Shown: positions 20,050-33,225 of the stretch, one piece after another
How positions within the stretch are numbered: position 1 is the first letter of the stretch
Layout: every line of letters starts with the position of its first letter
Origin: Trichomonas vaginalis G3
Lineage: Eukaryota; Parabasalia; Trichomonadida; Trichomonadidae
Reading direction: 5' to 3'
Assembly: GCF_026262505.1 (NCBI RefSeq)
Contig: NC_067206.1
Coordinates: 20,853,319-20,917,318, forward strand
DNA length: 64,000 bases
Made by a program: the position numbers and the translations under genes
The notes under the pieces: generated by a model
What the model was told of the DNA's origin: nothing
Databases searched by the model: none
The model's input: the letters and a program-made list of their open reading frames with translations, nothing else

Positions 20050-22054
20050 ATCAAGCACTGATAGTTATTGTAACAAATATTTCGAATTATTTAGATTATT
20101 ATCCTCCAAATACAAAAATTCTCAGCAAAGGGATGAAATTGAGTCAATTTAATGGAGCAAAACGAAGTGAGGTGAAATTCACCACTTTGACACCTCGTAT
20201 TTTTCAGATATATCGATTAATATTGAGTTTTATTGGGATGGAAAACATACTGAAAAACCTGCAATATCAACACCTTTTTATATAATATTGAATAAATAAA
20301 AATTTGTTTTTATTTTCCAAAAAGATATATGATACATTTTTATTATACAGGTTAAAAACTGTCTAGCTTTTGCTTTTAGTGCTCGACCAGAGGCATACAT
20401 TGAAAATACAATCCTCTCCATGGTTTTTGTGTAGGATCTGATCTTCTCAAAACGATGATATTGACTATTATTATATGAATTGAATGTATTTATGAATATT
20501 TCGAAATTTTAATATAAATAATTTATTAAAAATAAAAATTGAACGTAAGTACAAAAAATATAATTTGAAAGCAAATTAAAAATTAACGATACGATAATTT
20601 GGAACTTTTACCTTTTGCCAATAAATATAAAAATAAAATTTTGGGAATTGGAACTTAAGAGTAGAGAGACCTTTGTTGATATGTATGAGGCTATGTATTT
20701 ATGTGTAGATCTGAGTAAGCTTGGTTATCATATAGCGGTTTCTGATGAAATTGAGAACCTCGGAGACCCAAGACCTTTGTTGATATGTATGAGGCTATGT
20801 ATTTGTGCGTAGTCATTAAACCCATTCTTGCAAATTAGAATATTATTTTATTTGTTATATTGAGCTTTCTTCCTGATAATTTGCATATCTTCAAAATCAT
20901 TAAAGTAAGTAAAATCAGTTGTTTTTTCGGTGATTAATCTTAATTCTTCGCATTATATTTCTTTTTTTTGAAAAATCTTACTGTTTGGGGAAATTCTCTT
21001 TGCGAAATCTGTTGGCCTGAGGATTATCTGGTTGAATAAAAATATGTTCAATTCCCCTTTCGCATAATAATTAATGAAATTGTGTTTTATTTTCGAGAGT
21101 GTGCAAAACGTTCCCACTTCTTGAGAGGTACGTTTTGCAAATTTTTTTCTTTCATACATAGAAGATTTTTGGAAGATGATTGATCTCTACATGATATTAT
21201 ATCATATTTCTACATTGAGTCCTTAACAATATTAAATTGCAGGGTTTTCAAATCAAAAAACTAACTTTCGCTCTTTCAGGTCAAATCAGCAAGGCTCTTC
21301 TATATAGGTGTTGGATATATTATCAAACTGAAATGAAACTTTCCAGAGATGTCCATAAAATTATTTTGCAAAACATCCCTCTCAAAAAGTGGGAACGTTT
21401 TTGCAATTTTTCTTTATTTTTTGTACCATTATCGGTCCATAGAGCGAAATGGGGACCAGGTATTGTGCTTAATGCACGTTTGAGTACATTTGTTGTATAC
21501 TCTGCAGTTTTCTGAGAAAAAGATTATGAGTGATCTCGTTTTTTCTTAAAGTCATTTTTTTCTTATCAAAAAAAATTAAAATTACGTAAAACTATGACAA
21601 AATTACGTAATTCACAATTTTAATGCTGAAAAATAGGAATATAAGCTTATAATACTACAGGTAGATTGAGCATCGATGCGCGCTAATGCCAACATGATTA
21701 ATTTGAGTCGGTTTTATATATTATTGGAAATTAATCACAAATTGTCCATGAATATAAGTTATATTCTTCGATATTATGAGTTAATGAAGGCTACAATATT
21801 TGTAATCATGATTGGCTAGTTAAAATCTATTAGAATAAAAGAAATTGTAATTTAATAATATTGAATTGACATTTTAAATAATTTGAGGTCTAATCCATTA
21901 TGAGTATGGTTATTACAGGTCACTTATTATTATTCTTTGATATACAAAGAGTTAAAACGATTTGGTAATGAGATATTGTAGAAAATAAAAATAACTGTAA
22001 TCTATTGAAACTGATAAAAAAAATTAAATCCATTTATTTTTTATTCATATGTTA

Positions 22055-22402
22055 TTATTGATGAGAATTAGATTCATTTAAAATTGAATACATATTTTTG
22101 AGAGAGTCAAAAATTTCAGGATCGATTTCATCTTCGCATTCATCCAAATATATTCTAAGCTCGGAATTTTCAAATGCATTCAAAATATTGGCAAAGTTTT
22201 CTTTACAAGAAGAGTTAAATAAAATTTCTTGTAAACAATTAATAATAAATTTTGGGTTAAATTCAACAAAATCCGAAAGAATTTCAAACACCTTTTCAAA
22301 TTTGTCATTAAATATCGAAAGGGATATTGAATCTTTTATGATAATAGCGATGAGGATATTTATCAAAATTTCCTTATTTTTGAAGAGTGCGGGATAAATT
22401 TG
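22055..22402 (-). pseudogene. Armadillo-like fragment, copy 4
   Basis: Same peptide and truncation point as 219-566. Confidence 0.4.
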
Positions 22403-22513
22403 TCAAGTGTCACTTTTCAATAACCTTAAATTACGCTGTTCTAATTTTTTAAAAAATAACCTTAAATTATATTTGAAGAAATTATGTCTATGATATATGT
22501 TTTATTCTAGAAT

Positions 22514-23510
22514 CTTGGAGTTTTCATGCACTACACAAGAGCTCCAAGGTTCCAAGAGTGAATGCTCAATAGCAATTATAGAGATGTACCTTTTCAAAAT
22601 GACTTTTACTGATTAAATTTAATCAATAGAAGACATTTTGAAAAGGTACCTCTACAATTAGATATACAAGAGATTCAAAGCTTCATTTCAGATAGATTTG
22701 AAACTTTGAAACTCTTGGTAGATTTTGAGTGAATGCTGACAATCATCTTTGAGAAGGTTTTCTTAAAGAAAACCTTCTCAAAGAGGTTTCTCAGGAGCCC
22801 TGAGGCTCCCTTTCGTAATGATTGGGAGCCTTGGGGCTCCTGAGACGAAGAATGGCTTCGCCGAATCTTTGATCAGCAGAGGCCAAATGAAAAGGCCTCT
22901 ACTGATGGATTCTCAGGAGCCCTGAGGCTCCCTTTCGTAATGATTGGGAGCCTTGGGGCTCCTGAGACGAAGAATGGCTTCGCCGAATCTTTGATCAGCA
23001 GAGGCCAAATGAAAAGGCCTCTGCTGATGGATTCTCAGGAGCCCTGAGGCTCCCTTTCGTAATGATTGGGAGCCTTGGGGCTCCTGAGACGAAGAATGGC
23101 TTCGCCGAATCTTTGATCAGCAGAGGCCAAATGAAAAGGCCTCTGCTGATGGATTCTCAGGAGCCCTGAGGCTCCCTTTCGTAATGATTGGGAGCCTTGG
23201 GGCTCCTGCAGCAGAGTATCGCTCCGCTCCATTAATTTTTTTTAAAAAAAAGTGCCGTGTGGCAAATTTGTCCTGTTCCCTCTCCTAACACATAACTCCA
23301 CAACTACCCAAGTACTATATTGCCACTCCTTCCCGCATTGCATTTGAGAAACATTAAAAGTGGCGACAAGTGCACTTGCCATGGCATATTGTTGCGCGTA
23401 TATACTACTTCTAATGAAAGAAGCAGTATATACGCGCAATTCGAGTGAGATTGCAGCAGAAAGTCGAGAAGAGAGCCCTTTCTTAAGGTTAGGACTCCCT
23501 TCTCGACTTT
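22514..23510. other. Hairpin-dense tract, unit 4
   Basis: Same hairpin series as 678-2040, with the 3.4-copy minisatellite. Confidence 0.85.
22792..23208. repeat. 122-bp minisatellite, 3.4 copies (unit 4)
   Basis: Three full copies plus a partial one. The variable stem base order is A,G,G. Confidence 0.97.
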
Positions 23511-23553
23511 ATTATACAATGAAATATAAATCATAGTATATTTTTGTCACTTT

Positions 23554-23760
23554 TCACATCGTATTACCCCGATAGAAACAAAACAAAACGACTTTCTTGA
23601 TATATCAATAAATGGCACGGATAATTTATTGGATGCATTGGAAAAATATTTTAATACATATCCTATTGAGCAAAATCGATTTCAAAAAGATGAAATATTA
23701 GAATGGCCCAAGTATTTAATCATACAATTAAACTTTCGTAAGACGAAATGGTGGAAGTGA
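23554..23760 (+). pseudogene. USP fragment, unit 4
   Basis: Same broken frame as 2084-2290. Confidence 0.62.
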
Positions 23761-23963
23761 AGTGATGTTGAAACCTTGATATTTCCTCGAAATTTCTACA
23801 AAACATATATTAGACATAAAGCATATATCTTATTTTATTAAGAATGTTGAATAATAATATTATTAAATATTAAGCTTTAAAAAAGCTAATTAAATTCAAA
23901 AATGAATATATATTATTATTGGATAAATATTAATCAGAACAAATGATTTTTTTATTAATGCTA

Positions 23964-26383
23964 TGTAATAAACAGAAATTCATCAAAAGTGACAGCTCTC
24001 AATTTTTGACATTTGTAAATTCTAAATTGAATGAGAAAAATGAAATAACACTAAGCATAATACAATATTCTAGATTTAATTATAATTAGGAAAAAGTTAG
24101 TTTTGAGAGTACTTTTCATAGGCATATAGAATGAAATCTTCTGAAAAATAATATCACATAAACTCATATTATTTTCTAATATATAACTATTTTATATAAA
24201 AATCAAATTCAATGATCTTAAAAGCGAAGGATAAACCTCAAAATTTACGAATATAATGAGTGGGAATATAATGCTTATCTATCATAAAACCATATGAAAT
24301 ATCAATTTTTGCTTTACGCCTAATTTTTGACGACAATTAGCAAAAAATGTTAAATGTTAACACTCAGTCCATTTGAATATGAAAAATAAAATTGACTTTG
24401 ATTAAATGTTTTTATTTATCATGCAATTCTTCTTGCGACCAAAGATTTGAATAAAAGTTCAAAAAATAAGATAGCTTAAAAAATAATATACGGTAGTGTT
24501 TACTAATAGATGAATAGTATATAAATTCTATTAAAATGGATTTGATCCAAAAAAATATATAAAATTTGATCATAAATAAAATCGTTTTAAATTACTTCTT
24601 CATTTAAATTATAACAATTATTTTTGATTTTTATTTATCATCCACATTCAAATTTGAATCTTATCACAAAAGAAGGACCACTTTTATGACTACTGCCAAA
24701 TCTATAAACAGAGAATGGCTATTTGAAGCTAAAAGAAGAATAGAAGAAGGTGAATATTACAAAAGTGTGGGAAAGGAAGTTGAATTGGAAAATGGTAAAA
24801 TTAAATTGAATGTTGCCGAAAATACAATAAGAAGAGCATTTCAACTTCAAGAAATCGAATTACCAAAAGTTAGTCGCGGCAGAAAACCAAATCCACCAAC
24901 ATTTGAACAAAAACAATTAATTAATTCTTGTGTTTCACAATATAAAGGAGGAATTTCAAAAACTTATTTATTGATTAAAAGGTTTCAAAATATTGTTCAA
25001 AATCCCGATTGTGAGAAAGAAAAAGAAGAAATTGCAAAAGAATTTGAAAATATAGAAGATTTGACAAAAGATCAAATTTTTGACAATTTACAAAAAATAA
25101 AGCCTCATCAAGTGGAAAAATTTATGATGGAATCAGGTTTATCTTCAAAAAGAGATTACAAACCAGCAGATCCACCTACCAAATATCGTGCCATATCAAA
25201 GAATTTGATATGGCACTGCGATATTCATTACCTTCACGGTAATGTTTCTTTTCCATTCTTTGCCATATTGAATGATATGACACGTAAAGTTCTCAAAACT
25301 AAATTATTGAAAAACAAGTCTTCCAACTCAACAGCGAATATTTTAAGAAAACTTTTAGAGGAGTTTATCCCTTACTGCATCTGGACCGATAACGGCGGTG
25401 AAAACCGCGGTGAATTCGGCCAGGTTATGCAGGAAAACGGAATAGTTTGGAAGCACACCTTGCCGTATATGCCAAGACAGAACGGCAAGGTGGAGCGCCT
25501 GTGGCCAAGCTTAGAAAAGTTTTTGCCAGACGAGTTGGATGATATTCAACAAATCAAGGACTCAGTTCAGCAGTTCATTGAAAAATACAACAATACACCA
25601 CATTTATCTCTCGATATTAATCCAAAAACGAATAGTAATTACACTCCTAACGAATTATTCGAAGTTTCAAAATTTTGGTACGAGCCAGAAATGCAAAAAT
25701 GGGAGTTATATATCAAAGAGGAATGGGTTTTAGCAAAATTTGAATAATTACATCATTTTAAATGACTTCTAAACAATTTTATTTATGATCAAATTTTATA
25801 TATCTTTTTGGATCAAATCCATTTTAATAGAATTTATATACTATTCATCTATTAGTAAACACTACCGTATATTATTTTTAAGCTATCTTATTTTTTGAAA
25901 TTTTATTCAAATCTTTGGTCGCAAGAAGAATTGCATGATAAATAAAAACATTTAATCAAAGTCAATTTTATTTTTCATATTCAAATGGACTGAGTGTTAA
26001 CATTTAACATTTTTTGCTAATTGTCGTCAAAAATTAGGCGTAAAGCAAAAATTGATATTTCATATGGTTTTATGATAGATAAGCATTATATTCCCACTCA
26101 TTATATTCGTAAATTTTGAGGTTTATCCTTCGCTTTTAAGATCATTGAATTTGATTTTTATATAAAATAGTTATATATTAGAAAATAATATGAGTTTATG
26201 TGATATTATTTTTCAGAAGATTTTGTGTTCTTCTTCAAAATTTTATTTTTTATTAAAAAGAATCTTTACGAAATATACATTTACTTTAATTAATATTTAA
26301 AAACGTGCTCTATCAAAAGTTCCAAAAATTCAATATTATAGCTTTTCTGAGGTGTCACTTTTGATGAATTTCTGTTTTCAACA
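23964..26383 (+). mobile_element. Integrase-type transposon, unit 4
   Basis: Same 2,420 bp and tips. G at 26270. A shorter relative lies 335 bp downstream in inverted orientation. Confidence 0.9.
24686..25747 (+). CDS. DDE integrase-type transposase, unit 4
   Basis: Identical protein. This unit also holds a deletion derivative (26719-27195) whose ends are the kind this enzyme would recognise. Confidence 0.93.
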   Translation: MTTAKSINREWLFEAKRRIEEGEYYKSVGKEVELENGKIKLNVAENTIRRAFQLQEIELPKVSRGRKPNPPTFEQKQLINSCVSQYKGGISKTYLLIKRFQNIVQNPDCEKEKEEIAKEFENIEDLTKDQIFDNLQKIKPHQVEKFMMESGLSSKRDYKPADPPTKYRAISKNLIWHCDIHYLHGNVSFPFFAILNDMTRKVLKTKLLKNKSSNSTANILRKLLEEFIPYCIWTDNGGENRGEFGQVMQENGIVWKHTLPYMPRQNGKVERLWPSLEKFLPDELDDIQQIKDSVQQFIEKYNNTPHLSLDINPKTNSNYTPNELFEVSKFWYEPEMQKWELYIKEEWVLAKFE

Positions 26384-26718
26384 CTAGACAAAAACAATTA
26401 TATTAGATGCACATGATTAACATCTCTTGGTCTGATGATGTTTTTCAATTAAAAGATTATTATATACAGTTGAATTTACAAAATTCTTAATTCATAATTG
26501 CATGGCACAAGAGAGGTATGATCTGCTTATATGTTAATGATAGATATACCATATTATTTCCATTACTATAAATAACTTAAAGAAATATATCTTCTAAGTG
26601 TATTTTTTGTTCAATTTTGTTTGAAAAAAAAATTAAAACGCATTTCTTATCTTGTTTAGCTTTGATAAGTTGGATTAAATAATATTACTAAATACAAATC
26701 ATGATAACAATTATATAT

Positions 26719-27195
26719 TGTTGAAACAGAAATTCATCAAAAGTGACACCTCAGAAAAGCTTAAAATATTGAATTTTTGGAACTTTGATAGAGCACGTTT
26801 TAAATATAATTAAAGTAAATGTATATTTTGTAAAGATTCTTTTTAATAAAAAAATAAAATTTTGAAGAAAACACAAAATCTTCTGAAAAATAATATCACA
26901 TAAACTCATATTATTTTCTAAATATAACTATTTTATATAAAAATCAAATTCAATGATCTTAAAGCGAAGGATAAACCTCAAAATTACGAAGTATAATGAG
27001 TGGAATATTATTTTTCAGAAGATTTCATTCTATATGCTATGAAAAGTACTCTCAAAACTAACTTTTTCCTAATTATAATTAAATCTAGAATATTGTATTA
27101 TGCTTAGTATTATTTCATTTTTCTCATTCAATTTAGAATTACAAATGTCAAAAAATTGAGAGCTGTCACTTTTGATGAATTTTCTGTTTATTACA
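26719..27195 (-). mobile_element. 477-bp non-autonomous derivative of the integrase-type transposon
   Basis: Present only in unit 4. It starts TGTTGAAACAGAAATTC (right tip of the full element) and ends GAATTTTCTGTTTATTACA (left tip), so it is inverted relative to its neighbour. About 300 bp come from the right end and about 190 bp from the left end, joined near 27005; the gene and most of both arms are deleted. ATAT lies directly on both sides (26715-26718, 27196-27199). The other units have the uninterrupted site with one ATAT, so the duplication is exactly 4 bp. It has several small indels against the full element and the A state of the A/G site. Confidence 0.93.
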
Positions 27196-27986
27196 ATATC
27201 CATGCTAAATGCCTGAAGATCTGGTGAAAATATTGAGATATGCCTCACTTCCATCATTTCGTCTTACCACATAAAAATATGTGATTTTTAAAACAAGTTA
27301 GCTGATATGCTTTTAACAAAACCGAATCAAAAGTATTCAAAAAAATCTGAAATTGTAAAATATCTTAATCAAAAATAAAGGGTTGATCTTCATTTTCGGG
27401 ATTTCAAAAAAATTTGGAATTTCACCTCCCAAACACACAGATTGTCCAGTTCATTGGCATAGAGAATATCCGATTTCCAGTGTTTTACTCTGAATCTTAT
27501 TAGTTAAATACCGAATTTCGAACATAAATTCATCAAAATCGAATAAAGAGACTACCAAAAACGACACAAATATAATCAAGTCACAATCATTTAACAGGAA
27601 CTCCTTAAATGAAGATTTTTACAATTTTAATCTCTATATTTTAGAAAAAAATATGCTCAGTCACAAACACAATTACTATGTTATGGAACAAGGCATTGAC
27701 ACTCGAATCTCTGGCCAATTCGAGGAACATCCAAAATTTCAATAATCTTATCCCACAGAATCCATAGCCCAAAAACTTTAATTTGCATAGTACATTTGAA
27801 GACGAATAATATTAGTCCAATTTTTTTTAACTTTGAAATTTTCAAAGATACAAAATTTATTACATTTAGAATTAATGCATTAATATATGCATTTGTTCCG
27901 TACCGAAAATGAACTTTACAAAAAGTGACATGAAAAGTCTTAATTACATTAAAGCCAAATGTAAACTTCATTGAGAAAAAGCAGTT

Positions 27987-29313
27987 TTGTCTCGTATTCA
28001 ACGTAAAATCTTCAAAAGAAGACTAAACAAAAAGTGCTACACTGATAACAAAGATGAATTTCACATGGAACGCGATGATTCAATAACTGCAGAGTTGCGA
28101 CATACAATTGCGGAAAATGTATGGACAACCACATGTAATGGTGGAGAACCATCGTATCTTTCAGAGGTCGAATTACTTGATTTTTATGGTGAAATCAATC
28201 AAAGAGCAAAAGGTCTTGCATGTGAAAAGGTAATCGAAGCTTATCAGATTGCCTACGAATTACTGGAGTATAGATACAGCAGAGCTTTATATCTAGCTGG
28301 CCTTGTTCATCCAGACGAATTTCCAACAAGAGGAAAAAGAATTGTTTACTTCGCTAGAAGTATATCTCCCCTCAAGATCATGGTTAAACAGAGTTTGCTC
28401 TGATCTCAACATTGAGATCAAAAGCTCAAAAGAAAATGAGGAAAAACGAGCAAAGTACTGTAACACAGCAACAGTTGCTAACTTCTTACATTAATTTCAG
28501 TATACGGCAGGAATTGATCCATGGAATAAGTGGAGTATTTATGAAACATCTCTGCTTCATCAAAGCGTTACAAAGTTATCTGCACTGAAAGCAACCCTCC
28601 TTTAACCAAAGAAGAGCATGAATTTGTGCTTGTTACTAGTATCTTCCCATATAATTCTGAAGGATACCGGATGAAACCATTTATTATTGTTCCAGGAATA
28701 TAAAATTGTTCACAGGAACTCCGCTCCGTGAGAGCATTCCTTACAGGACAATCTTATGGATGGATGACAAAGAAGATATGGGATATCTTTAATTTAACTT
28801 TTATTATCGAAATCCAGAGATATCGCTCAAGTCTTGATGCTATCACAGCAGCTCAGCATAATATCGTATTCGGTGATAATCATATCAGCCGAGTAAGTTA
28901 TTTTACTTGCAAACTTTTGAGTCTCTTCAGAATTGAACTCTTGACATTTCCAGCTTACTGCACAGTAGTTCTCCAGTTATTTGATGTAGGATGTGCAGCA
29001 TCTTTGAGATCAAAGAATAACAGGTTAAAATATGTTCCGCTTTACACATATGAGCAAGATAATTTATCAAATACCCCAAAACCAAGGTTAAAAATTGTAA
29101 GAATTTTAATTGATGCTTGTGATTAAGTCAATGCATCAGTATGGTATTCATCCGTGGAACCCAGATAAAGCCTTATCCAACGAATTAACAAACAAAACAT
29201 CAAACGCAATACCAAATCCCACATATATATTTAATTCTTCTTGCAAAAAATTAACATCTGACGCCGAATTACTTAAAATTGCGCAATTTGAAGCAATCAA
29301 ATTCAAACATTAA
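27987..29313 (+). pseudogene. Pogo-type transposase pseudogene, unit 4
   Basis: Same set of breaks as 6036-7362. Confidence 0.85.
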
Positions 29314-31318
29314 ATCAAGCACTGATAGTTATTGTAACAAATATTTCGAATTATTTAGATTATTATCCTCCAAATACAAAAATTCTCAGCAAAGGGATGA
29401 AATTGAGTCAATTTAATGGAGCAAAACGAAGTGAGGTGAAATTCACCACTTTGACACCTCGTATTTTTCAGATATATCGATTAATATTGAGTTTTATTGG
29501 GATGGAAAACATACTGAAAAACCTGCAATATCAACACCTTTTTATATAATATTGAATAAATAAAAATTTGTTTTTATTTTCCAAAAAGATATATGATACA
29601 TTTTTATTATACAGGTTAAAAACTGTCTAGCTTTTGCTTTTAGTGCTCGACCAGAGGCATACATTGAAAATACAATCCTCTCCATGGTTTTTGTGTAGGA
29701 TCTGATCTTCTCAAAACGATGATATTGACTATTATTATATGAATTGAATGTATTTATGAATATTTCGAAATTTTAATATAAATAATTTATTAAAAATAAA
29801 AATTGAACGTAAGTACAAAAAATATAATTTGAAAGCAAATTAAAAATTAACGATACGATAATTTGGAACTTTTACCTTTTGCCAATAAATATAAAAATAA
29901 AATTTTGGGAATTGGAACTTAAGAGTAGAGAGACCTTTGTTGATATGTATGAGGCTATGTATTTATGTGTAGATCTGAGTAAGCTTGGTTATCATATAGC
30001 GGTTTCTGATGAAATTGAGAACCTCGGAGACCCAAGACCTTTGTTGATATGTATGAGGCTATGTATTTGTGCGTAGTCATTAAACCCATTCTTGCAAATT
30101 AGAATATTATTTTATTTGTTATATTGAGCTTTCTTCCTGATAATTTGCATATCTTCAAAATCATTAAAGTAAGTAAAATCAGTTGTTTTTTCGGTGATTA
30201 ATCTTAATTCTTCGCATTATATTTCTTTTTTTTGAAAAATCTTACTGTTTGGGGAAATTCTCTTTGCGAAATCTGTTGGCCTGAGGATTATCTGGTTGAA
30301 TAAAAATATGTTCAATTCCCCTTTCGCATAATAATTAATGAAATTGTGTTTTATTTTCGAGAGTGTGCAAAACGTTCCCACTTCTTGAGAGGTACGTTTT
30401 GCAAATTTTTTTCTTTCATACATAGAAGATTTTTGGAAGATGATTGATCTCTACATGATATTATATCATATTTCTACATTGAGTCCTTAACAATATTAAA
30501 TTGCAGGGTTTTCAAATCAAAAAACTAACTTTCGCTCTTTCAGGTCAAATCAGCAAGGCTCTTCTATATAGGTGTTGGATATATTATCAAACTGAAATGA
30601 AACTTTCCAGAGATGTCCATAAAATTATTTTGCAAAACATCCCTCTCAAAAAGTGGGAACGTTTTTGCAATTTTTCTTTATTTTTTGTACCATTATCGGT
30701 CCATAGAGCGAAATGGGGACCAGGTATTGTGCTTAATGCACGTTTGAGTACATTTGTTGTATACTCTGCAGTTTTCTGAGAAAAAGATTATGAGTGATCT
30801 CGTTTTTTCTTAAAGTCATTTTTTTCTTATCAAAAAAAATTAAAATTACGTAAAACTATGACAAAATTACGTAATTCACAATTTTAATGCTGAAAAATAG
30901 GAATATAAGCTTATAATACTACAGGTAGATTGAGCATCGATGCGCGCTAATGCCAACATGATTAATTTGAGTCGGTTTTATATATTATTGGAAATTAATC
31001 ACAAATTGTCCATGAATATAAGTTATATTCTTCGATATTATGAGTTAATGAAGGCTACAATATTTGTAATCATGATTGGCTAGTTAAAATCTATTAGAAT
31101 AAAAGAAATTGTAATTTAATAATATTGAATTGACATTTTAAATAATTTGAGGTCTAATCCATTATGAGTATGGTTATTACAGGTCACTTATTATTATTCT
31201 TTGATATACAAAGAGTTAAAACGATTTGGTAATGAGATATTGTAGAAAATAAAAATAACTGTAATCTATTGAAACTGATAAAAAAAATTAAATCCATTTA
31301 TTTTTTATTCATATGTTA

Positions 31319-31666
31319 TTATTGATGAGAATTAGATTCATTTAAAATTGAATACATATTTTTGAGAGAGTCAAAAATTTCAGGATCGATTTCATCTTCG
31401 CATTCATCCAAATATATTCTAAGCTCGGAATTTTCAAATGCATTCAAAATATTGGCAAAGTTTTCTTTACAAGAAGAGTTAAATAAAATTTCTTGTAAAC
31501 AATTAATAATAAATTTTGGGTTAAATTCAACAAAATCCGAAAGAATTTCAAACACCTTTTCAAATTTGTCATTAAATATCGAAAGGGATATTGAATCTTT
31601 TATGATAATAGCGATGAGGATATTTATCAAAATTTCCTTATTTTTGAAGAGTGCGGGATAAATTTG
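31319..31666 (-). pseudogene. Armadillo-like fragment, copy 5
   Basis: Same peptide and truncation point as 219-566. Confidence 0.4.
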
Positions 31667-31775
31667 TCAAGTGTCACTTTTCAATAACCTTAAATTACGC
31701 TGTTCTAATTTTTTAAAAAATAACCTTAAATTATATTTGAAGAAATTATGTCTATGATATATTTTATTCTAGAAT

Positions 31776-32772
31776 CTTGGAGTTTTCATGCACTACACAA
31801 GAGCTCCAAGGTTCCAAGAGTGAATGCTCAATAGCAATTATAGAGATGTACCTTTTCAAAATGACTTTTACTGATTAAATTTAATCAATAGAAGACATTT
31901 TGAAAAGGTACCTCTACAATTAGATATACAAGAGATTCAAAGCTTCATTTCAGATAGATTTGAAACTTTGAAACTCTTGGTAGATTTTGAGTGAATGCTG
32001 ACAATCATCTTTGAGAAGGTTTTCTTAAAGAAAACCTTCTCAAAGAGGTTTCTCAGGAGCCCTGAGGCTCCCTTTCGTAATGATTGGGAGCCTTGGGGCT
32101 CCTGAGACGAAGAATGGCTTCGCCGAATCTTTGATCAGCAGAGGCCAAATGAAAAGGCCTCTACTGATGGATTCTCAGGAGCCCTGAGGCTCCCTTTCGT
32201 AATGATTGGGAGCCTTGGGGCTCCTGAGACGAAGAATGGCTTCGCCGAATCTTTGATCAGCAGAGGCCAAATGAAAAGGCCTCTGCTGATGGATTCTCAG
32301 GAGCCCTGAGGCTCCCTTTCGTAATGATTGGGAGCCTTGGGGCTCCTGAGACGAAGAATGGCTTCGCCGAATCTTTGATCAGCAGAGGCCAAATGAAAAG
32401 GCCTCTGCTGATGGATTCTCAGGAGCCCTGAGGCTCCCTTTCGTAATGATTGGGAGCCTTGGGGCTCCTGCAGCAGAGTATCGCTCCGCTCCATTAATTT
32501 TTTTTAAAAAAAAGTGCCGTGTGGCAAATTTGTCCTGTTCCCTCTCCTAACACATAACTCCACAACTACCCAAGTACTATATTGCCACTCCTTCCCGCAT
32601 TGCATTTGAGAAACATTAAAAGTGGCGACAAGTGCACTTGCCATGGCATATTGTTGCGCGTATATACTACTTCTAATGAAAGAAGCAGTATATACGCGCA
32701 ATTCGAGTGAGATTGCAGCAGAAAGTCGAGAAGAGAGCCCTTTCTTAAGGTTAGGACTCCCTTCTCGACTTT
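31776..32772. other. Hairpin-dense tract, unit 5
   Basis: Same hairpin series as 678-2040, with the 3.4-copy minisatellite. A 2-bp deletion lies just upstream (about 31762). Confidence 0.85.
32054..32470. repeat. 122-bp minisatellite, 3.4 copies (unit 5)
   Basis: Order A,G,G at the variable stem base. Confidence 0.97.
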
Positions 32773-32815
32773 ATTATACAATGAAATATAAATCATAGTA
32801 TATTTTTGTCACTTT

Positions 32816-33022
32816 TCACATCGTATTACCCCGATAGAAACAAAACAAAACGACTTTCTTGATATATCAATAAATGGCACGGATAATTTATTGGATGCAT
32901 TGGAAAAATATTTTAATACATATCCTATTGAGCAAAATCGATTTCAAAAAGATGAAATATTAGAATGGCCCAAGTATTTAATCATACAATTAAACTTTCG
33001 TAAGACGAAATGGTGGAAGTGA
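32816..33022 (+). pseudogene. USP fragment, unit 5
   Basis: Same broken frame as 2084-2290. Confidence 0.62.
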
Positions 33023-33225
33023 AGTGATGTTGAAACCTTGATATTTCCTCGAAATTTCTACAAAACATATATTAGACATAAAGCATATATCTTATTTTAT
33101 TAAGAATGTTGAATAATAATATTATTAAATATTAAGCTTTAAAAAAGCTAATTAAATTCAAAAATGAATATATATTATTATTGGATAAATATTAATCAGA
33201 ACAAATGATTTTTTTATTAATGCTA

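Larger units (their letters stand above)
13175..21836 (+). repeat. Macrosatellite unit 3 (8,662 bp)
   Basis: Complete unit. It is shorter than the norm by one 122-bp minisatellite copy (2.4 copies). It also has two extra A residues in the centre of the 37-nt palindrome before the minisatellite (about 14106-14112). Confidence 0.95.
21837..31100 (+). repeat. Macrosatellite unit 4 (9,264 bp), carries extra insertion
   Basis: Complete unit. The extra length is a 477-bp non-autonomous transposon copy plus a 4-bp target duplication at 26715-27199. Without these 481 bp the unit is 8,783 bp, the same as unit 1 after minisatellite correction. Confidence 0.95.
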
